64,000 nt of DNA from contig NZ_FREV01000005.1 in assembly GCF_900143545.1 (NCBI RefSeq), positions 124,001 through 188,000 of the forward strand. The letters run 5' to 3'. The translations under genes were made by a program, and so were the position numbers. The notes beneath the pieces were generated by a model. It made no database searches. It saw nothing but the letters and a program-made list of their open reading frames with translations, and was not told where the DNA came from. Positions 36,140 to 45,664 of the stretch are shown here, one piece after another. Position 1 is the stretch's first letter, and each line of letters begins with the position of its first letter. The DNA is from Loktanella sp. Alg231-35. GTDB lineage: Bacteria; Pseudomonadota; Alphaproteobacteria; Rhodobacterales; Rhodobacteraceae.

Positions 36140-36748
36140 ATGGGACGGACGATCGGCGCATATGTGGTTCTGCTTTGGCTGGCCGCCTGCGGTGGCGGCG
36201 GCGGCGGTGGTGGTTCCGGCGGCAGCATAGACCCGCGACTTGCCCGGCTTGATATCTATGAGGCGCAGAAACTGCGCGTGCTGGGTGATCCCGGTGCGGG
36301 CGTCATGGGCATGCCGGTCACAGACGCGATGGATGTGCCGACTGCCGGGATGGTAGATTATGTAGGTGCCGCAACGATCCGGGTGCAGGGCACAACGCCG
36401 GTCATCCTTTACGGCGATGCCACGGTGCGTGTTGATTTCGAGACAACATCGACCACTGGGCAAATGGATAATTTCTTTGGCACCACGGCGGGCGGGGCGG
36501 TGTCGGAATATGGCGGTGCGATCGCGCTAAGCGGCACCGAGGCAGCGCAGGACCTGACGCTGGACTACACCGGGGCATTGACCGGCGGCGGGGCAACGCT
36601 AGCCTTTGACGGTACGTTGAACGCTGTGTTGCTCGGCCCCGCCGCAGAAGCCCTGACCGCATCGGATTTGGAGGCGAGTGCGATTTCAGGTGGCAGTGCC
36701 AGCGACGCCGCGATTGTTGTGGTGACGGAAGCCTCTGGCGCGCCTTAG
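36140..36748 (+). CDS. Putative lipoprotein, transferrin-binding-protein-like beta-barrel domain
   Basis: This 202-residue protein has the lipobox VLLWLAAC (Cys16), followed by eight glycines and a Ser/Gly linker. The rest looks like repeated beta strands, ending with FDGTLNAVLLGPAAEALTAS. This resembles the GxFxGxxxGPxAxE motif of the TbpB C-lobe-like barrel found in many proteobacterial surface lipoproteins. Actual ligand binding is unknown. A hairpin TTAGGC-GTCTG-GCCTAA (36745-36761) spans its stop and may end transcription toward the convergent Hint gene. Confidence 0.7.
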   Translation: MGRTIGAYVVLLWLAACGGGGGGGGSGGSIDPRLARLDIYEAQKLRVLGDPGAGVMGMPVTDAMDVPTAGMVDYVGAATIRVQGTTPVILYGDATVRVDFETTSTTGQMDNFFGTTAGGAVSEYGGAIALSGTEAAQDLTLDYTGALTGGGATLAFDGTLNAVLLGPAAEALTASDLEASAISGGSASDAAIVVVTEASGAP

Positions 36749-36767
36749 GCGTCTGGCCTAAACACCC

Positions 36768-37730
36768 CTAACCGGCAGAGGCCTTGCGCAGCAGTGCGGC
36801 AGCTTTAGCAAAGGGGATCAGATTGTCCTTCACTTCATAATCCAGATGCGGGCGGTGTGCGTGGTCTTGCGCGCCAAGCCCTTCTGGCAAAGCGGCGCGC
36901 GTCCGGTGATCCACAAGATGCGATTCGGCTGCAATTCCTTCCGCATAGATGATGTGGTGTTCGTCAAAGATCAGCTGAAAATAGTCAATGAAACCACCGC
37001 GCCTGCGTACAACCGTGTGACCATCCACCAGATGGCGGGCCTTGATCAGAACCTCGGCGCGTCCGGCCCCCAGATGGTCCTGCCGTTGATAGACGAACAG
37101 CCGATGATCGGGGCGCAGCACCAGATCATTTTCATTGTGCAAGGCCCCCTTTGTGATCACGACAGGCGCAAAACTGCCCGTGGCCCGCAAGGTGGACTGG
37201 CGTAACCAGCGCACCGGCTGCTTGCCCGCATCACGGGTCAGCACCATGTCACCTGCTTGCAGCGCTTCAATGGCCCGCATTTGCCCGTCACCCATGGTGA
37301 TTTTTGTCCCACGGGCAAATGAACCGCTGGCGGCCTCAGCAAAGCGTTTGGTCGCGGTGTGCCGTTCAACCCCAACAAGGCGATAGCCGATCTGGGGCAA
37401 TAGCTCACCCAAGGGCAACAGAAAGATATCGGCAACGGTATTATCGTCCACCTCAACCAGCACCAGCGCCTCGTAGGTGCCGCCATCGGGGGCAATCAGC
37501 GTCAGGCAGCAGTCCAGATGCACAGCGTTCTGCGCGCCTTCGGTGCGGGTCAAACCACCGGGGCCTGTTGAAAGTGACAAGGTGTGGGTTTGCGCGACTG
37601 CATTGATCTGCAACACGTCATCCATGACCAGTTCATCGGCAAATGACAAAGGTTCGCCCTTCATCACCCCCTCGGTCGTGGTGACGTCAGCGGCTGCATA
37701 AACCTCGATGATCATGGGTGTGTTGGGCAT
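36768..37730 (-). CDS. Hint-domain (hedgehog/intein-type) protein with Ser in place of the first Cys
   Basis: This 320-residue protein has an N-terminal part of about 130 residues (beginning MPNTPMIIEVYAAADVTTTE) and then a Hint_2-type module. The module comprises SGSFARGTKITMGDG, then MVLTRDAGKQPVRWLRQS, then LVLRPDHRLFV with the block-B-like His, and YFQLIFDEHHIIYAEGI. Relatives usually have CFARGT at the start of the module; here it is SFARGT. In Roseobacters such domains sit at the end of secreted or RTX-type proteins; here it is short and without a clear signal peptide. Self-cleavage is uncertain. The upstream extension of the frame overlaps the SDR promoter region and is rejected. Confidence 0.85.
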   Translation of the reverse strand: MPNTPMIIEVYAAADVTTTEGVMKGEPLSFADELVMDDVLQINAVAQTHTLSLSTGPGGLTRTEGAQNAVHLDCCLTLIAPDGGTYEALVLVEVDDNTVADIFLLPLGELLPQIGYRLVGVERHTATKRFAEAASGSFARGTKITMGDGQMRAIEALQAGDMVLTRDAGKQPVRWLRQSTLRATGSFAPVVITKGALHNENDLVLRPDHRLFVYQRQDHLGAGRAEVLIKARHLVDGHTVVRRRGGFIDYFQLIFDEHHIIYAEGIAAESHLVDHRTRAALPEGLGAQDHAHRPHLDYEVKDNLIPFAKAAALLRKASAG

Positions 37731-37854
37731 ACCGCAGCGATACACGCAGGATGCTGCCGCGCCAAGGTTGAAAGAAAACCCACGGGCGCGGAATTGCCGT
37801 GGGCAGGGGGCAGTGCTAGGTCCAATACCAACGCACAATTCTGGAGGACGCGTC

Positions 37855-38634
37855 ATGGATCTGGGTATCAAGGGAAAACGCGCATTGGTTTGCGCATCAT
37901 CAAAGGGTCTGGGGCGCGGTTGCGCAGAGGCTCTGGCCGAAGCCGGTGTGGATCTGGTGTTGAACGGGCGAGGGGCGGATGCGTTGGAAACAACCGCCAC
38001 CCACATTCGCGACACCTACGGCGTTGATGTGGTCACCGTTGCGGCGGACGTCGCAACTGAAGACGGGCGCGCTGCTTTGCTTGAGGCCGCCGCAGGTGTC
38101 GACATTCTGGTCAACAATGCAGGTGGCCCACCGCCCGGTTTGTGGTCTGACTGGGACCGTGATGATTTTATCGCGGCCCTTGATGCAAATATGCTGGCAC
38201 CCATCGCGCTGATGAAGGCACTGATGCCCGGTATGATCGACAAAGGCTGGGGGCGGGTGGTGAACATCACGTCCGGGTCGGTCAAAGCACCGATCCCGCA
38301 GTTGGGCCTGTCCAATTCCGCCCGCGCCGGTCTGACCGGCTATGCCGCAGGGACCGCACGGCAGGTCGCCGAATTCGGGGTGAATGTGAACAACATGCTG
38401 CCCGGCATTCACGCCACGGACCGCGCGGTCAGTCTTGATACGGGCGTGTCCAAGGCCCAAGGCATTGATATCGACACTGCCCGCGCCAACCGGCAGGCAA
38501 CGATCCCCGCCAAGCGCTATGGCACAGCGGCAGAGTTCGGGGCGATGTGCGCGTTTTTATGTTCACAGCACGCCGGCTTTATCGTGGGCCAGAACATCGT
38601 TCTGGACGGTGGCGCAATCAACGCAACCATCTGA
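37855..38634 (+). CDS. SDR family oxidoreductase lacking the usual catalytic Tyr-x3-Lys
   Basis: This 259-residue Rossmann-fold protein has the nucleotide loop ASSKGLGRG at residues 14-22 and NNAGG near 90. At the place of the catalytic YxxxK there is LGLSNSARAGLTGY, with Ser and Arg instead of Tyr and Lys. The preceding catalytic Ser is in ITSGSVKAP. This variant is known to me from a FabG-like subfamily of uncertain activity. The start ATG 37855 has CTGGAGGACGCGTC upstream; the longer upstream frame is antisense to the Hint gene. It shares one base with the next gene (TGATG). Confidence 0.88.
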   Translation: MDLGIKGKRALVCASSKGLGRGCAEALAEAGVDLVLNGRGADALETTATHIRDTYGVDVVTVAADVATEDGRAALLEAAAGVDILVNNAGGPPPGLWSDWDRDDFIAALDANMLAPIALMKALMPGMIDKGWGRVVNITSGSVKAPIPQLGLSNSARAGLTGYAAGTARQVAEFGVNVNNMLPGIHATDRAVSLDTGVSKAQGIDIDTARANRQATIPAKRYGTAAEFGAMCAFLCSQHAGFIVGQNIVLDGGAINATI

Positions 38635-39752
38635 TGGCCGAGAAATTCAGCCTCAAGGACGATTTGTTCAATCCTACAACGGTAGGCCGTCTGGGGCAGT
38701 ACTTTGAAAAGGCGGGCGTCTTTGACGCCGCGCCGTTCGTGTCAGAAGTGCTTGCCGGGATGGCTCCGCTAGAATTGAAGGCGCGGATCAACTGGATTGC
38801 GCAGGTGCTTGCAAACCATTTGCCGCAGGATTTTCCCGGCGCGGCACAGGCGATCACTTCAGCGCTCCCTCCGCCGTTGGACCCGACGCTGCGTGATGAT
38901 GATTTTGGCCATTTCATCTATGCGCCTTTGGGCGTTTATGTGGAAAATCATGGGCTTGAGGATCACTTGGATCGCAGTCTTGATCTGTTGGAAGCTGTCA
39001 CGCAGCGGTTTTCGATGGAGTTTTCGATCCGTGCGTTCCTGAACCGCTGGCCGGATGAAACACTGGCGCGCATGGATGAATGGCGCAACCACGACCACTA
39101 TCACGTGCGCCGATTGGTCAGCGAAGGGACACGTCCGAAACTGCCATGGGGGCAGGGGATCGGGCTGACTACTGCGCAAACCCTGCCGCTGCTGGACCGC
39201 TTGCATAGCGATAACACGCGTTTTGTGACGCGCTCCGTGGCCAATCACCTTAACGATATCACCAAATCCGCACCTGAACTGGTGCTGGAGCGGTTGAAGG
39301 CATGGCAACGCCAAGGCGATCAGGATGCGAAAGAACTGCTTTGGATGCGCAAACACGCGCTGCGTGGGCTGATCAAGGCGGGGCACGCCGGGGCGATGGA
39401 ACACCTGGGCTATCAGCCGAATGTGGATGTCACGTTGAACAATTTCAGCATCACACCCACCAGCATCGCACGCGGTGACGCGGTACAAGTCGCGGTCACG
39501 CTGACCACCAAGGACGATGCACCGCTGATCGTCGATTACGTGATTGATTTTGTGAAGGCCAACGGCACGCTGGCGCCCAAAGTGTTCAAGTTCAAGGTAT
39601 TGGACGCAAAGGCAGGTAAACCTGTCACGCTGACCAAACGCCACCTTTTTAAGGACAATGCCACCACATTTACCCTGCATCCCGGCGCGCATCGTGCCAA
39701 TGTGCAGGTGAACGGGCGGATCATCGGGACGCAAGGCTTCACATTGACCTGA
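38634..39752 (+). CDS. DNA alkylation repeat (AlkD/HEAT-like) protein
   Basis: This 372-residue protein has helical HEAT-like repeats over about 1-260, including the AlkC/AlkD-type segments FSIRAFLNRWPDETLARMDE and HYHVRRLVSEGTRPKLPW with GQGIGLT. A beta-rich C-terminal domain of about 100 residues follows (from LNNFSITPTSIARGDAVQV). Relatives are DNA glycosylases that remove N3- and N7-alkylated purines. The HVRRLxSEGxRPxLPW motif suits the AlkC-like group with an Ig-like extension. Coupled by one base to the SDR gene. Substrate is not shown by sequence alone. Confidence 0.88.
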   Translation: MAEKFSLKDDLFNPTTVGRLGQYFEKAGVFDAAPFVSEVLAGMAPLELKARINWIAQVLANHLPQDFPGAAQAITSALPPPLDPTLRDDDFGHFIYAPLGVYVENHGLEDHLDRSLDLLEAVTQRFSMEFSIRAFLNRWPDETLARMDEWRNHDHYHVRRLVSEGTRPKLPWGQGIGLTTAQTLPLLDRLHSDNTRFVTRSVANHLNDITKSAPELVLERLKAWQRQGDQDAKELLWMRKHALRGLIKAGHAGAMEHLGYQPNVDVTLNNFSITPTSIARGDAVQVAVTLTTKDDAPLIVDYVIDFVKANGTLAPKVFKFKVLDAKAGKPVTLTKRHLFKDNATTFTLHPGAHRANVQVNGRIIGTQGFTLT

Positions 39753-39824
39753 CCTTGCCCTGCGGTGTTGCAGTTGTTAGATGCCTGATACCTAATTGTT
39801 TTCGTCAGGGATTCTTACCTGCCC

Positions 39825-40895
39825 ATGCAGTCCCCCCGCCTTGAGATCAGGAACATCGTCAAAGACTTTGGCGGCCGCCGGGTGGTGGATGACGTCAGTC
39901 TGACGGTCAGCCCCGGACAGGTGACCTGCCTGCTGGGGCCCTCGGGTTGCGGCAAGTCAACAACCCTGCGGATCATCGCCGGGGTCGAGATGCAGGACAG
40001 CGGCACCATCCATGTAGATGGGAAACTGGTTTGTGACACGGTGTTCCGACTGCCCCCCGAACGGCGCAACATCGGCCTGATGTTTCAGGATTTCGCGCTG
40101 TTCCCGCATTTGACGGTGGCACAGAACGTGGGGTTTGGCCTCAAAGGGGCAGGGTCGGCAGAGCGGGTGAACCTGCTGCTGGATAAGGTCGGCATGGCGC
40201 GCCATGCGCGCGACTATCCTCATCAGCTTTCAGGTGGCGAACAACAGCGCGTGGCCTTGGCCCGTGCGCTGGCGCCGAAACCGCGCATCATGCTGATGGA
40301 CGAGCCATTTTCCGGACTTGATGACCGCCTGCGCGACGATATCCGCGATGAGACGCTGGATGTTCTCAAAAGCGAAGGAACAGCCGTTCTGCTGGTCACG
40401 CATGAACCGGGCGAGGCAATGCGCATGGCCGATGAGATCGCGCTGATGCGCGACGGCAGGATCGTCCAGCGTGGTGCGCCTTACAATATCTACAATGCGC
40501 CAACCGATCTAGATGCGGCGGCATTCTTTAGTGATATCAATGTGATCCACGGCAAAGTTGAAGGGGCGTTGACCAATACACCCTTTGGTCAATTCCTTGC
40601 CCCCGGCGTGCCGGATGGGACGGATGTTGATATCGTGATCCGCCCGCAGCACATCAAGATCGAGTTTGATCGCGCCGGGCGCGGCCCCAGCCCAACACCC
40701 GCCGAAGGCACTGCTGCACGCGGTGTTGTCGAACGCGCGCGGTTCATGGGGGCCTCTAGTCTTGTGGAATTCCGGATGGATTTTGACAATTCGATCCTGC
40801 GTGCCGTGGTGCCGTCGGTCTTTTTGCCCAAACCCGGTACGCCGCTGTGGCTGATGATTCGCCGCGACCGATGTTTTGTCTTTGCCAGCAAGTAA
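39825..40895 (+). CDS. ABC transporter ATP-binding protein, iron(III)/FbpC type, without its permease
   Basis: This 356-residue ATPase has Walker A GPSGCGKST at residues 38-46, the Q-loop in FQDFALFPHLTV, the signature LSGGEQQRVALARAL, Walker B IMLMDEPFSGLD and an H-loop His in VTHEPGEA. A C-terminal TOBE-like domain (VIRPQHIKIEF, then VVERARFMG) places it with Fe(III), sulfate or polyamine importers. No permease or binding-protein gene lies nearby, so its partner must be elsewhere. Which ion it serves is inference. Confidence 0.88.
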   Translation: MQSPRLEIRNIVKDFGGRRVVDDVSLTVSPGQVTCLLGPSGCGKSTTLRIIAGVEMQDSGTIHVDGKLVCDTVFRLPPERRNIGLMFQDFALFPHLTVAQNVGFGLKGAGSAERVNLLLDKVGMARHARDYPHQLSGGEQQRVALARALAPKPRIMLMDEPFSGLDDRLRDDIRDETLDVLKSEGTAVLLVTHEPGEAMRMADEIALMRDGRIVQRGAPYNIYNAPTDLDAAAFFSDINVIHGKVEGALTNTPFGQFLAPGVPDGTDVDIVIRPQHIKIEFDRAGRGPSPTPAEGTAARGVVERARFMGASSLVEFRMDFDNSILRAVVPSVFLPKPGTPLWLMIRRDRCFVFASK

Positions 40896-41042
40896 GCACA
40901 GCAAATTCTTGAGTTATCCCATGCGGGCAATCATAGTCCCTTTGAAATTTAGCAGTTTGATCAGGCGTCAAACGCGCAAGCACTTTGGCCTGACCCATGT
41001 AATGATTTGCCCCTTGGCGCGAGAGATGAGTGAGATGTTGAT

Positions 41043-42245
41043 GTGAGCGATAAATTGAAGATTGCGATCGTGATCCCGCAGTTTCCGGGGCAAACCCACC
41101 TCTTCTTTTGGAATGAGATCAAAGAGCTGGAACGCTTGGGCGTTGAGGTGCATCTGTTCAGTACACGCCCCCCCGTCAAAACGCTGGTAGCGCATGACTG
41201 GTCGGACGCAGGCGCAGCACGCACAACCTACCTTGGGCTTGGCAGCCTGCGCGACAAGGTCAGTGCGACCTTGCGTCTGCCCGGTTGGCTTAGGGCAGTG
41301 GCCAAGCATGAAAAGACGTCCGGCGCGCGCAAAAGTGCGGCGATGTCTGCACCTGCGGCCATCGCGCTCAAAAAGGCCTGCGCAGAGCGTGGCATCACGC
41401 ATGTTCACGCGCATTCTGCCGCGAATAGTGCAATGATTGCAGCACTTTGCCACCTTGCCGGTGGCCCACCTTATTCGATCACATTGCATGGCCCGCTTGT
41501 TGACTACGGCCCTGCACAGCCTTTCAAATGGGCACATGCGCAGTTTGGGATCATGATCACCAAGGTGCTCGAGGCGGCCTTCCTCGAAACACTCGGTGAT
41601 GCCGCGCCGCCCAAACTTCATATGGGTCCGATGGGCGTCGATACAGAGGTGTATAAGCCGGAAGGCACCTATCAGCCGTGGGATGGTGACGAACCATTGC
41701 GTCTTTTTACCTGTGCCCGGCTCAATATCGTCAAAGGACATCAGACCGTCGTTGCCGCCTTGGAGCTGCTCAAGGCATCCGGCGTGACGGCGCATCTGAC
41801 CATCGCCGGAGAGGACGATCTTGGCGGGACCGGCTATCGCAAAAACCTCGAGGCGATCATCGCATCAAGCACGGTGCCTGATCAGGTCACTTTGCTGGGA
41901 GCCGTTGATGGGGCAACGGTGCGCGAACATATTCACGGCTCGCATGCCTACGTGATGGCCAGCATGCACGAACCGCTTGGCGTGGCCTATATGGAGGCGA
42001 TGGCCTGTGGCCGCCCCACCATCGGCACCAATGCGGGCGGCGTTGCAGAACTGATCAATCACGGGATCGACGGGCTGCTGGTTGAACCCAAAGACCCGCA
42101 GGCCCTCGCGGACGAGATCGTGCGGCTGGCCCGCGACAAGGCGCTTGCTGAACGGCTTGCATCCGCAGGGCGGGACAGGATCGTGACCGGCTTTGGATCA
42201 AACCGCAGTGCTGAAGTGCTGAAACTGGCGATCGAACAAATCTGA
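41043..42245 (+). CDS. Glycosyltransferase family 4 protein
   Basis: This 400-residue GT-B-fold enzyme starts with IAIVIPQFPGQTHLFFWNEI (GTG start), typical of exopolysaccharide glycosyltransferases. The nucleotide-sugar domain contains FTCARLNIVKGHQ, LTIAGEDD and the E-x7-E-type segment MHEPLGVAYMEAMACGRPTI. Acceptor and donor sugars are unknown. It stands alone, with a 147-bp gap before it and a convergent neighbour after 30 bp. The gene could serve a surface polysaccharide, but no partner genes are nearby. Confidence 0.88.
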   Translation: MSDKLKIAIVIPQFPGQTHLFFWNEIKELERLGVEVHLFSTRPPVKTLVAHDWSDAGAARTTYLGLGSLRDKVSATLRLPGWLRAVAKHEKTSGARKSAAMSAPAAIALKKACAERGITHVHAHSAANSAMIAALCHLAGGPPYSITLHGPLVDYGPAQPFKWAHAQFGIMITKVLEAAFLETLGDAAPPKLHMGPMGVDTEVYKPEGTYQPWDGDEPLRLFTCARLNIVKGHQTVVAALELLKASGVTAHLTIAGEDDLGGTGYRKNLEAIIASSTVPDQVTLLGAVDGATVREHIHGSHAYVMASMHEPLGVAYMEAMACGRPTIGTNAGGVAELINHGIDGLLVEPKDPQALADEIVRLARDKALAERLASAGRDRIVTGFGSNRSAEVLKLAIEQI

Positions 42246-42275
42246 TGATCGGATTGGACCAGATGAAACCGGCGA

Positions 42276-42518
42276 TTACTTCACCCGCGCTGCCCGCCCG
42301 CCACGCCGTTTTGTGACCTTGCCAGAACGTGAGGGCAGTTCAGCCATGATGGCTTGCCGGTTTTCGGCGCTCATCCGTGACCAGGCACCAATTTCATCGA
42401 TGGACCGCAGGCACCCTGTGCACAGGCGGCTTTCGGGGTGGATCACACAGACTTTGACGCAGGGGCTTTCGATTTCGGCCCTTTGCCAGATGTGATCTGT
42501 ATTTTCAGGTTTCGTCAC
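42276..42518 (-). CDS. DUF1289 family Cys-rich small protein
   Basis: This 80-residue protein has the family signature [19 protein letters not shown] followed by [10 protein letters not shown], four Cys that could bind a metal or Fe-S cluster. The C-terminus is basic ([14 protein letters not shown]). ATG overlaps the upstream ruvX stop by 4 nt, so it belongs to the ccmI-ruvX operon. Function of DUF1289 proteins is unknown to me. Confidence 0.88.
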   Translation of the reverse strand: MTKPENTDHIWQRAEIESPCVKVCVIHPESRLCTGCLRSIDEIGAWSRMSAENRQAIMAELPSRSGKVTKRRGGRAARVK

Positions 42519-42991
42519 GTCTGTCCCCTTAGATGCGCCATGCGGTCTAGCATACCTTGCAGAATATACGCTGCGGCGACGTGATCGATCACCTCTGCGC
42601 GACGTTTACGTGACGTATCCGCCTCAAGTAGGGCACGTTCGGCGGCGACAGTCGACAATCGTTCATCCCAGAAGGTGATCGGCAGGGGCGTCAGTTTTTC
42701 CAGATTGCGGGCAAAGGCGCGCGTGGCTTGCGCGCGCGGGCCTTCGCTGCCGTCCATGTTCAACGGCAGGCCCAGCACGATGCCGCCCACCATTCGGTGG
42801 GTCAGAAGTTCTAGCAATTTGGCCGCATCAACGCCGAATTTCTTGCGTTTGATTGTTTCTGCCGGTGTCGCCACCGACCGCAGCACATCCGACAACGCCA
42901 CCCCAATGGTCACCGTCCCCAGATCAAGCCCGGCGAGGGCACCCATATCGGGGATCTCCGCAACGAAGGCCTCCGGCGTGTCGCAGATCAT
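42515..42991 (-). CDS. ruvX: Putative pre-16S rRNA nuclease (YqgF/RuvX family)
   Basis: This 158-residue RNase H-fold protein is annotated in the past as a Holliday junction resolvase; E. coli YqgF is linked to 16S rRNA 5' processing. Catalytic acidic residues are in [16 protein letters not shown] (about residues 19-34), [18 protein letters not shown] and [15 protein letters not shown]. The start overlaps the ccmI stop by 4 nt. Length is typical. Confidence 0.93.
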   Translation of the reverse strand: MICDTPEAFVAEIPDMGALAGLDLGTVTIGVALSDVLRSVATPAETIKRKKFGVDAAKLLELLTHRMVGGIVLGLPLNMDGSEGPRAQATRAFARNLEKLTPLPITFWDERLSTVAAERALLEADTSRKRRAEVIDHVAAAYILQGMLDRMAHLRGQT

Positions 42992-44187
42992 TCCAAAACG
43001 CCTGCATCGCGTGCAGCATTGGTCAGGATTTCCATCCCGCGCATGCTGCTGACAAAAGCCTGCTGTGCTTCGATCCAGACAGTATTTGCGGCCTCTTTGT
43101 TACCCAACACGCCATAGGCGCGGATCAACCGTGCCCATTCCTGCGCTGTGCCGCCTTCGGTCGCAAGCCGGTCGGCCAGTCCTGCGACCATTCCGCCGAT
43201 CATGGCTTGTTGGTCTTCGGGTGACAGTTCTGCCGCGGCATCCATATCGGCGAATGACGGGCCGCGGACCTCGGGCAGGGCATAGTCTACACCCGCCCGA
43301 AAGGCCGCATCGGCGACTTGCGCGCGGGCATTGGCCACGTGGAAATTATTCGGATCGCCGGTTTCGATGATGGCGCGCCACAGGCGCAGCGCCAGATCGG
43401 GACGGTCGGTTTGGTTATACAGGACACCCAGATAATAGCGCGCCACGGTGTTGGCGTCATTGCCGTCCAGAATATCGCGGATCAGCCGCTCTGCTTGGGG
43501 CGAAACATAGCCGCCAGCGGCCACAACCATCAAATCAAGCAGACGTTCGTGGTCGGGCGTCGTCGCCGCATCGCCCTTGATGGCAAGGATTTGTGCCTGT
43601 GCGGCGGCGGCGGCACTAAAGTCGCGCATTTCGACCTCGTGACGGACCAGCATCCACCAGACCTCCAGATCATCGGGGCGGGTCGGGGCGATCTCGCGCA
43701 GTTGGGCGACGGCGGTTAGGTAATCCTCGGGCAGATCTGCGGCGGGCGGGGCGGGGGCTGCGGCCTCTAGGGCGGCCTGATCGGGGCGGTTGGCGCGCAT
43801 CTCTTCGCTGGCGGCCAAGCGGGCGCTGAGCGGCACATCAAGGTATCCCGGCGCGCCAGTGATCCAGTAAAGCCCAAAGCTCAGTCCCAATATAAGACCC
43901 GCCACAGTCAGCGACAGACCACGGGTGGGTGCAAACCCTGCGGCTGGCGCGGTCGCGGCATTGTTGGCGGCCAGCAGGCGGCGGGCAACCTCTGTACGGG
44001 CGCGCTCGGCCTCATCAGGGGCGAGCAATTCGCGTTCCAGATCGCGGTCAATCTCATCAAGCTGCGCGCGATAGATCGCGACATCGGGATTGTCATTGCC
44101 AATGGGTTTGGGACGCAGCAAAGGCGTCACCATCAGCGCGGTCACACTCAGGGTCAAAACAGCACAGACAATCCAGAACAGCATCAC
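42988..44187 (-). CDS. ccmI: c-type cytochrome biogenesis protein CcmI
   Basis: This 399-residue protein has an N-terminal TM helix and a second helix near residues 85-105, with a basic/acidic cytoplasmic loop containing [16 protein letters not shown], typical of CcmI/CycH. The C-terminal periplasmic half has TPR-like segments ([20 protein letters not shown], then [11 protein letters not shown]). It binds apocytochrome c for haem attachment in the Ccm system I. The start is one of two adjacent ATG codons (44187 or 44184). It is divergent from soxB, with a 200-bp gap. Confidence 0.93.
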   Translation of the reverse strand: MMLFWIVCAVLTLSVTALMVTPLLRPKPIGNDNPDVAIYRAQLDEIDRDLERELLAPDEAERARTEVARRLLAANNAATAPAAGFAPTRGLSLTVAGLILGLSFGLYWITGAPGYLDVPLSARLAASEEMRANRPDQAALEAAAPAPPAADLPEDYLTAVAQLREIAPTRPDDLEVWWMLVRHEVEMRDFSAAAAAQAQILAIKGDAATTPDHERLLDLMVVAAGGYVSPQAERLIRDILDGNDANTVARYYLGVLYNQTDRPDLALRLWRAIIETGDPNNFHVANARAQVADAAFRAGVDYALPEVRGPSFADMDAAAELSPEDQQAMIGGMVAGLADRLATEGGTAQEWARLIRAYGVLGNKEAANTVWIEAQQAFVSSMRGMEILTNAARDAGVLE

Positions 44188-44256
44188 GCCTCACTTTACT
44201 CAGATGAGGTTCACATAACCCTCTGCATCAGGCGTGAAAAGAGCCTGCGACGATCC

Positions 44257-44293
44257 GGCATTTCACGCGAGCGTACACATGTCGTAAAATGCC
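44257..44293. promoter_or_regulatory. Inverted repeat in the ccmI-soxB divergent promoter region
   Basis: GGCATTT (44257-44263) and AAATGCC (44287-44293) form a 7-bp dyad with a 23-nt spacer, in the 200-bp gap between the divergent genes ccmI and soxB. It could be a regulator site for either gene. I looked for glycine-riboswitch core motifs in this gap, because sarcosine oxidase makes glycine, and saw none. Confidence 0.3.
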
Positions 44294-44387
44294 AGCCAGA
44301 CGCCGCTCTGAGTATCCTCTTTCGTTGTGGTCCGGTACAGATAGGATAGCAGCGGCACCGCCGCACTCAGCTAAGGATTCTAGCCCG

Positions 44388-45632
44388 ATGAAACGTTACT
44401 CTGCCTTTGCCATCGCTCGTGAAGCCATGCGCCAGCATACTGGTTGGGATCGCGCCTGGGCCAAGGCGGAACCCAAGAAGAAATATGATGTGATCATCGT
44501 GGGCGCTGGCGGGCACGGGCTGGCGACGGCCTATTATCTGGGCAAAAACTTTGGGATCACCAATGTGGCGATTCTTGAAAAGGGCTGGCTGGGCGGCGGT
44601 AACACAGGCCGGAACACAACGATTATCCGCTCTAACTACCTGCAAGACCCGTCTGCCGCGATCTATGAAAAATCCCGTTCGCTTTACGAGACGATGTCTC
44701 AGGACCTTAACTACAACGTCATGTTCAGTCCGCGTGGCGTGATCATGCTGGCCCAGACCCAACACGAGGTGCGGGGCTACAAGCGCACCGCACATGCGAA
44801 TGCCTTGCAGGGTGTCACCACCGAATGGATCGAACCCGCCCGCGTCAAAGAGCTGTGCCCGATCATGAATATCGATGGTCCGCGCTATCCGGTTCTGGGT
44901 GGTCTTTGGCAAGCGCGCGGCGGCACAGCACGCCATGACGCTGTCGCATGGGGTTATGCCAGAGCCTGTTCTGACATGGGCATGGATGTGATCCAGCAAT
45001 GCGAAGTGCAGGGGGTGCGGCAGGAAAACGGCAAGGTTGTAGGCGTCGATACCACCAAAGGGCCGATTGATTGCGATAAGCTGGGGATGGTTGTGGCAGG
45101 CCACTCTGGTGTCATGTCACAGATGGCGGGCTTCCGGCTGCCGATTGAAAGCGTAGCCCTGCAGGCGCTGGTGTCAGAGCCGATCAAGCCTTGCATGGAT
45201 ATCGTTGTGATGGCCAATACGGTGCACGGCTACATGTCCCAGTCCGATAAGGGCGAGATGGTGATTGGCGGCGGCACAGACGGTTACAACAACTACACCC
45301 AGCGCGGATCGTTCCACCATATCGAGGAAACCGTGCGCGCCTTGGTCGAAACCTTCCCAATGATAGCAAGGCTGAAAATGCTGCGGCAATGGGGCGGGAT
45401 CGTGGATGTCACCGGGGACAGGTCTCCGATTCTATCCAAAACACCGGTGGAGGGTATCTTTGTGAACTGCGGCTGGGGCACTGGCGGGTTCAAGGCAATT
45501 CCCGGCTCTGGCTGGGCGATGGCCGAATTGATGGCCAAGGGCCAATCGCCGCTGACGGATGAATTCAGCATGTTCCGCTTCCGTGAAGGTAAGTTTATTG
45601 ATGAAAGCGTGGCGGCAGGGGTGGCGCATTGA
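44388..45632 (+). CDS. soxB: Sarcosine oxidase beta subunit
   Basis: This 414-residue FAD/FMN subunit of heterotetrameric sarcosine oxidase oxidises N-methylglycine to glycine. The dinucleotide loop is VIIVGAGGHGLATAYYLGKN (about residues 34-53). The flavin-site segment LGGGNTGRNTTIIRSNYL and the C-terminal CGWGTGGFKAIPGSGW (covalent-flavin region) match SoxB closely. Start ATG 44388 (MKRYSAFAIAREA...) is the family start; the earlier in-frame extension is unsupported. soxD follows only after 680 bp and a terminator. Confidence 0.95.
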   Translation: MKRYSAFAIAREAMRQHTGWDRAWAKAEPKKKYDVIIVGAGGHGLATAYYLGKNFGITNVAILEKGWLGGGNTGRNTTIIRSNYLQDPSAAIYEKSRSLYETMSQDLNYNVMFSPRGVIMLAQTQHEVRGYKRTAHANALQGVTTEWIEPARVKELCPIMNIDGPRYPVLGGLWQARGGTARHDAVAWGYARACSDMGMDVIQQCEVQGVRQENGKVVGVDTTKGPIDCDKLGMVVAGHSGVMSQMAGFRLPIESVALQALVSEPIKPCMDIVVMANTVHGYMSQSDKGEMVIGGGTDGYNNYTQRGSFHHIEETVRALVETFPMIARLKMLRQWGGIVDVTGDRSPILSKTPVEGIFVNCGWGTGGFKAIPGSGWAMAELMAKGQSPLTDEFSMFRFREGKFIDESVAAGVAH

Positions 45633-45664
45633 TGACACGTCAATTGCACGCGGGCAGAGCGACT

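Noticed and set aside
37708..37854. 49-codon N-terminal extension of the SDR
   Set aside because: It is antisense to the start of the Hint gene, precedes the ribosome binding site GGAGG and is absent from the SDR fold.
44188..44387. Glycine riboswitch before soxB
   Set aside because: Sarcosine oxidase makes glycine, so I looked for the conserved aptamer core, but no matching segments are present in the gap.
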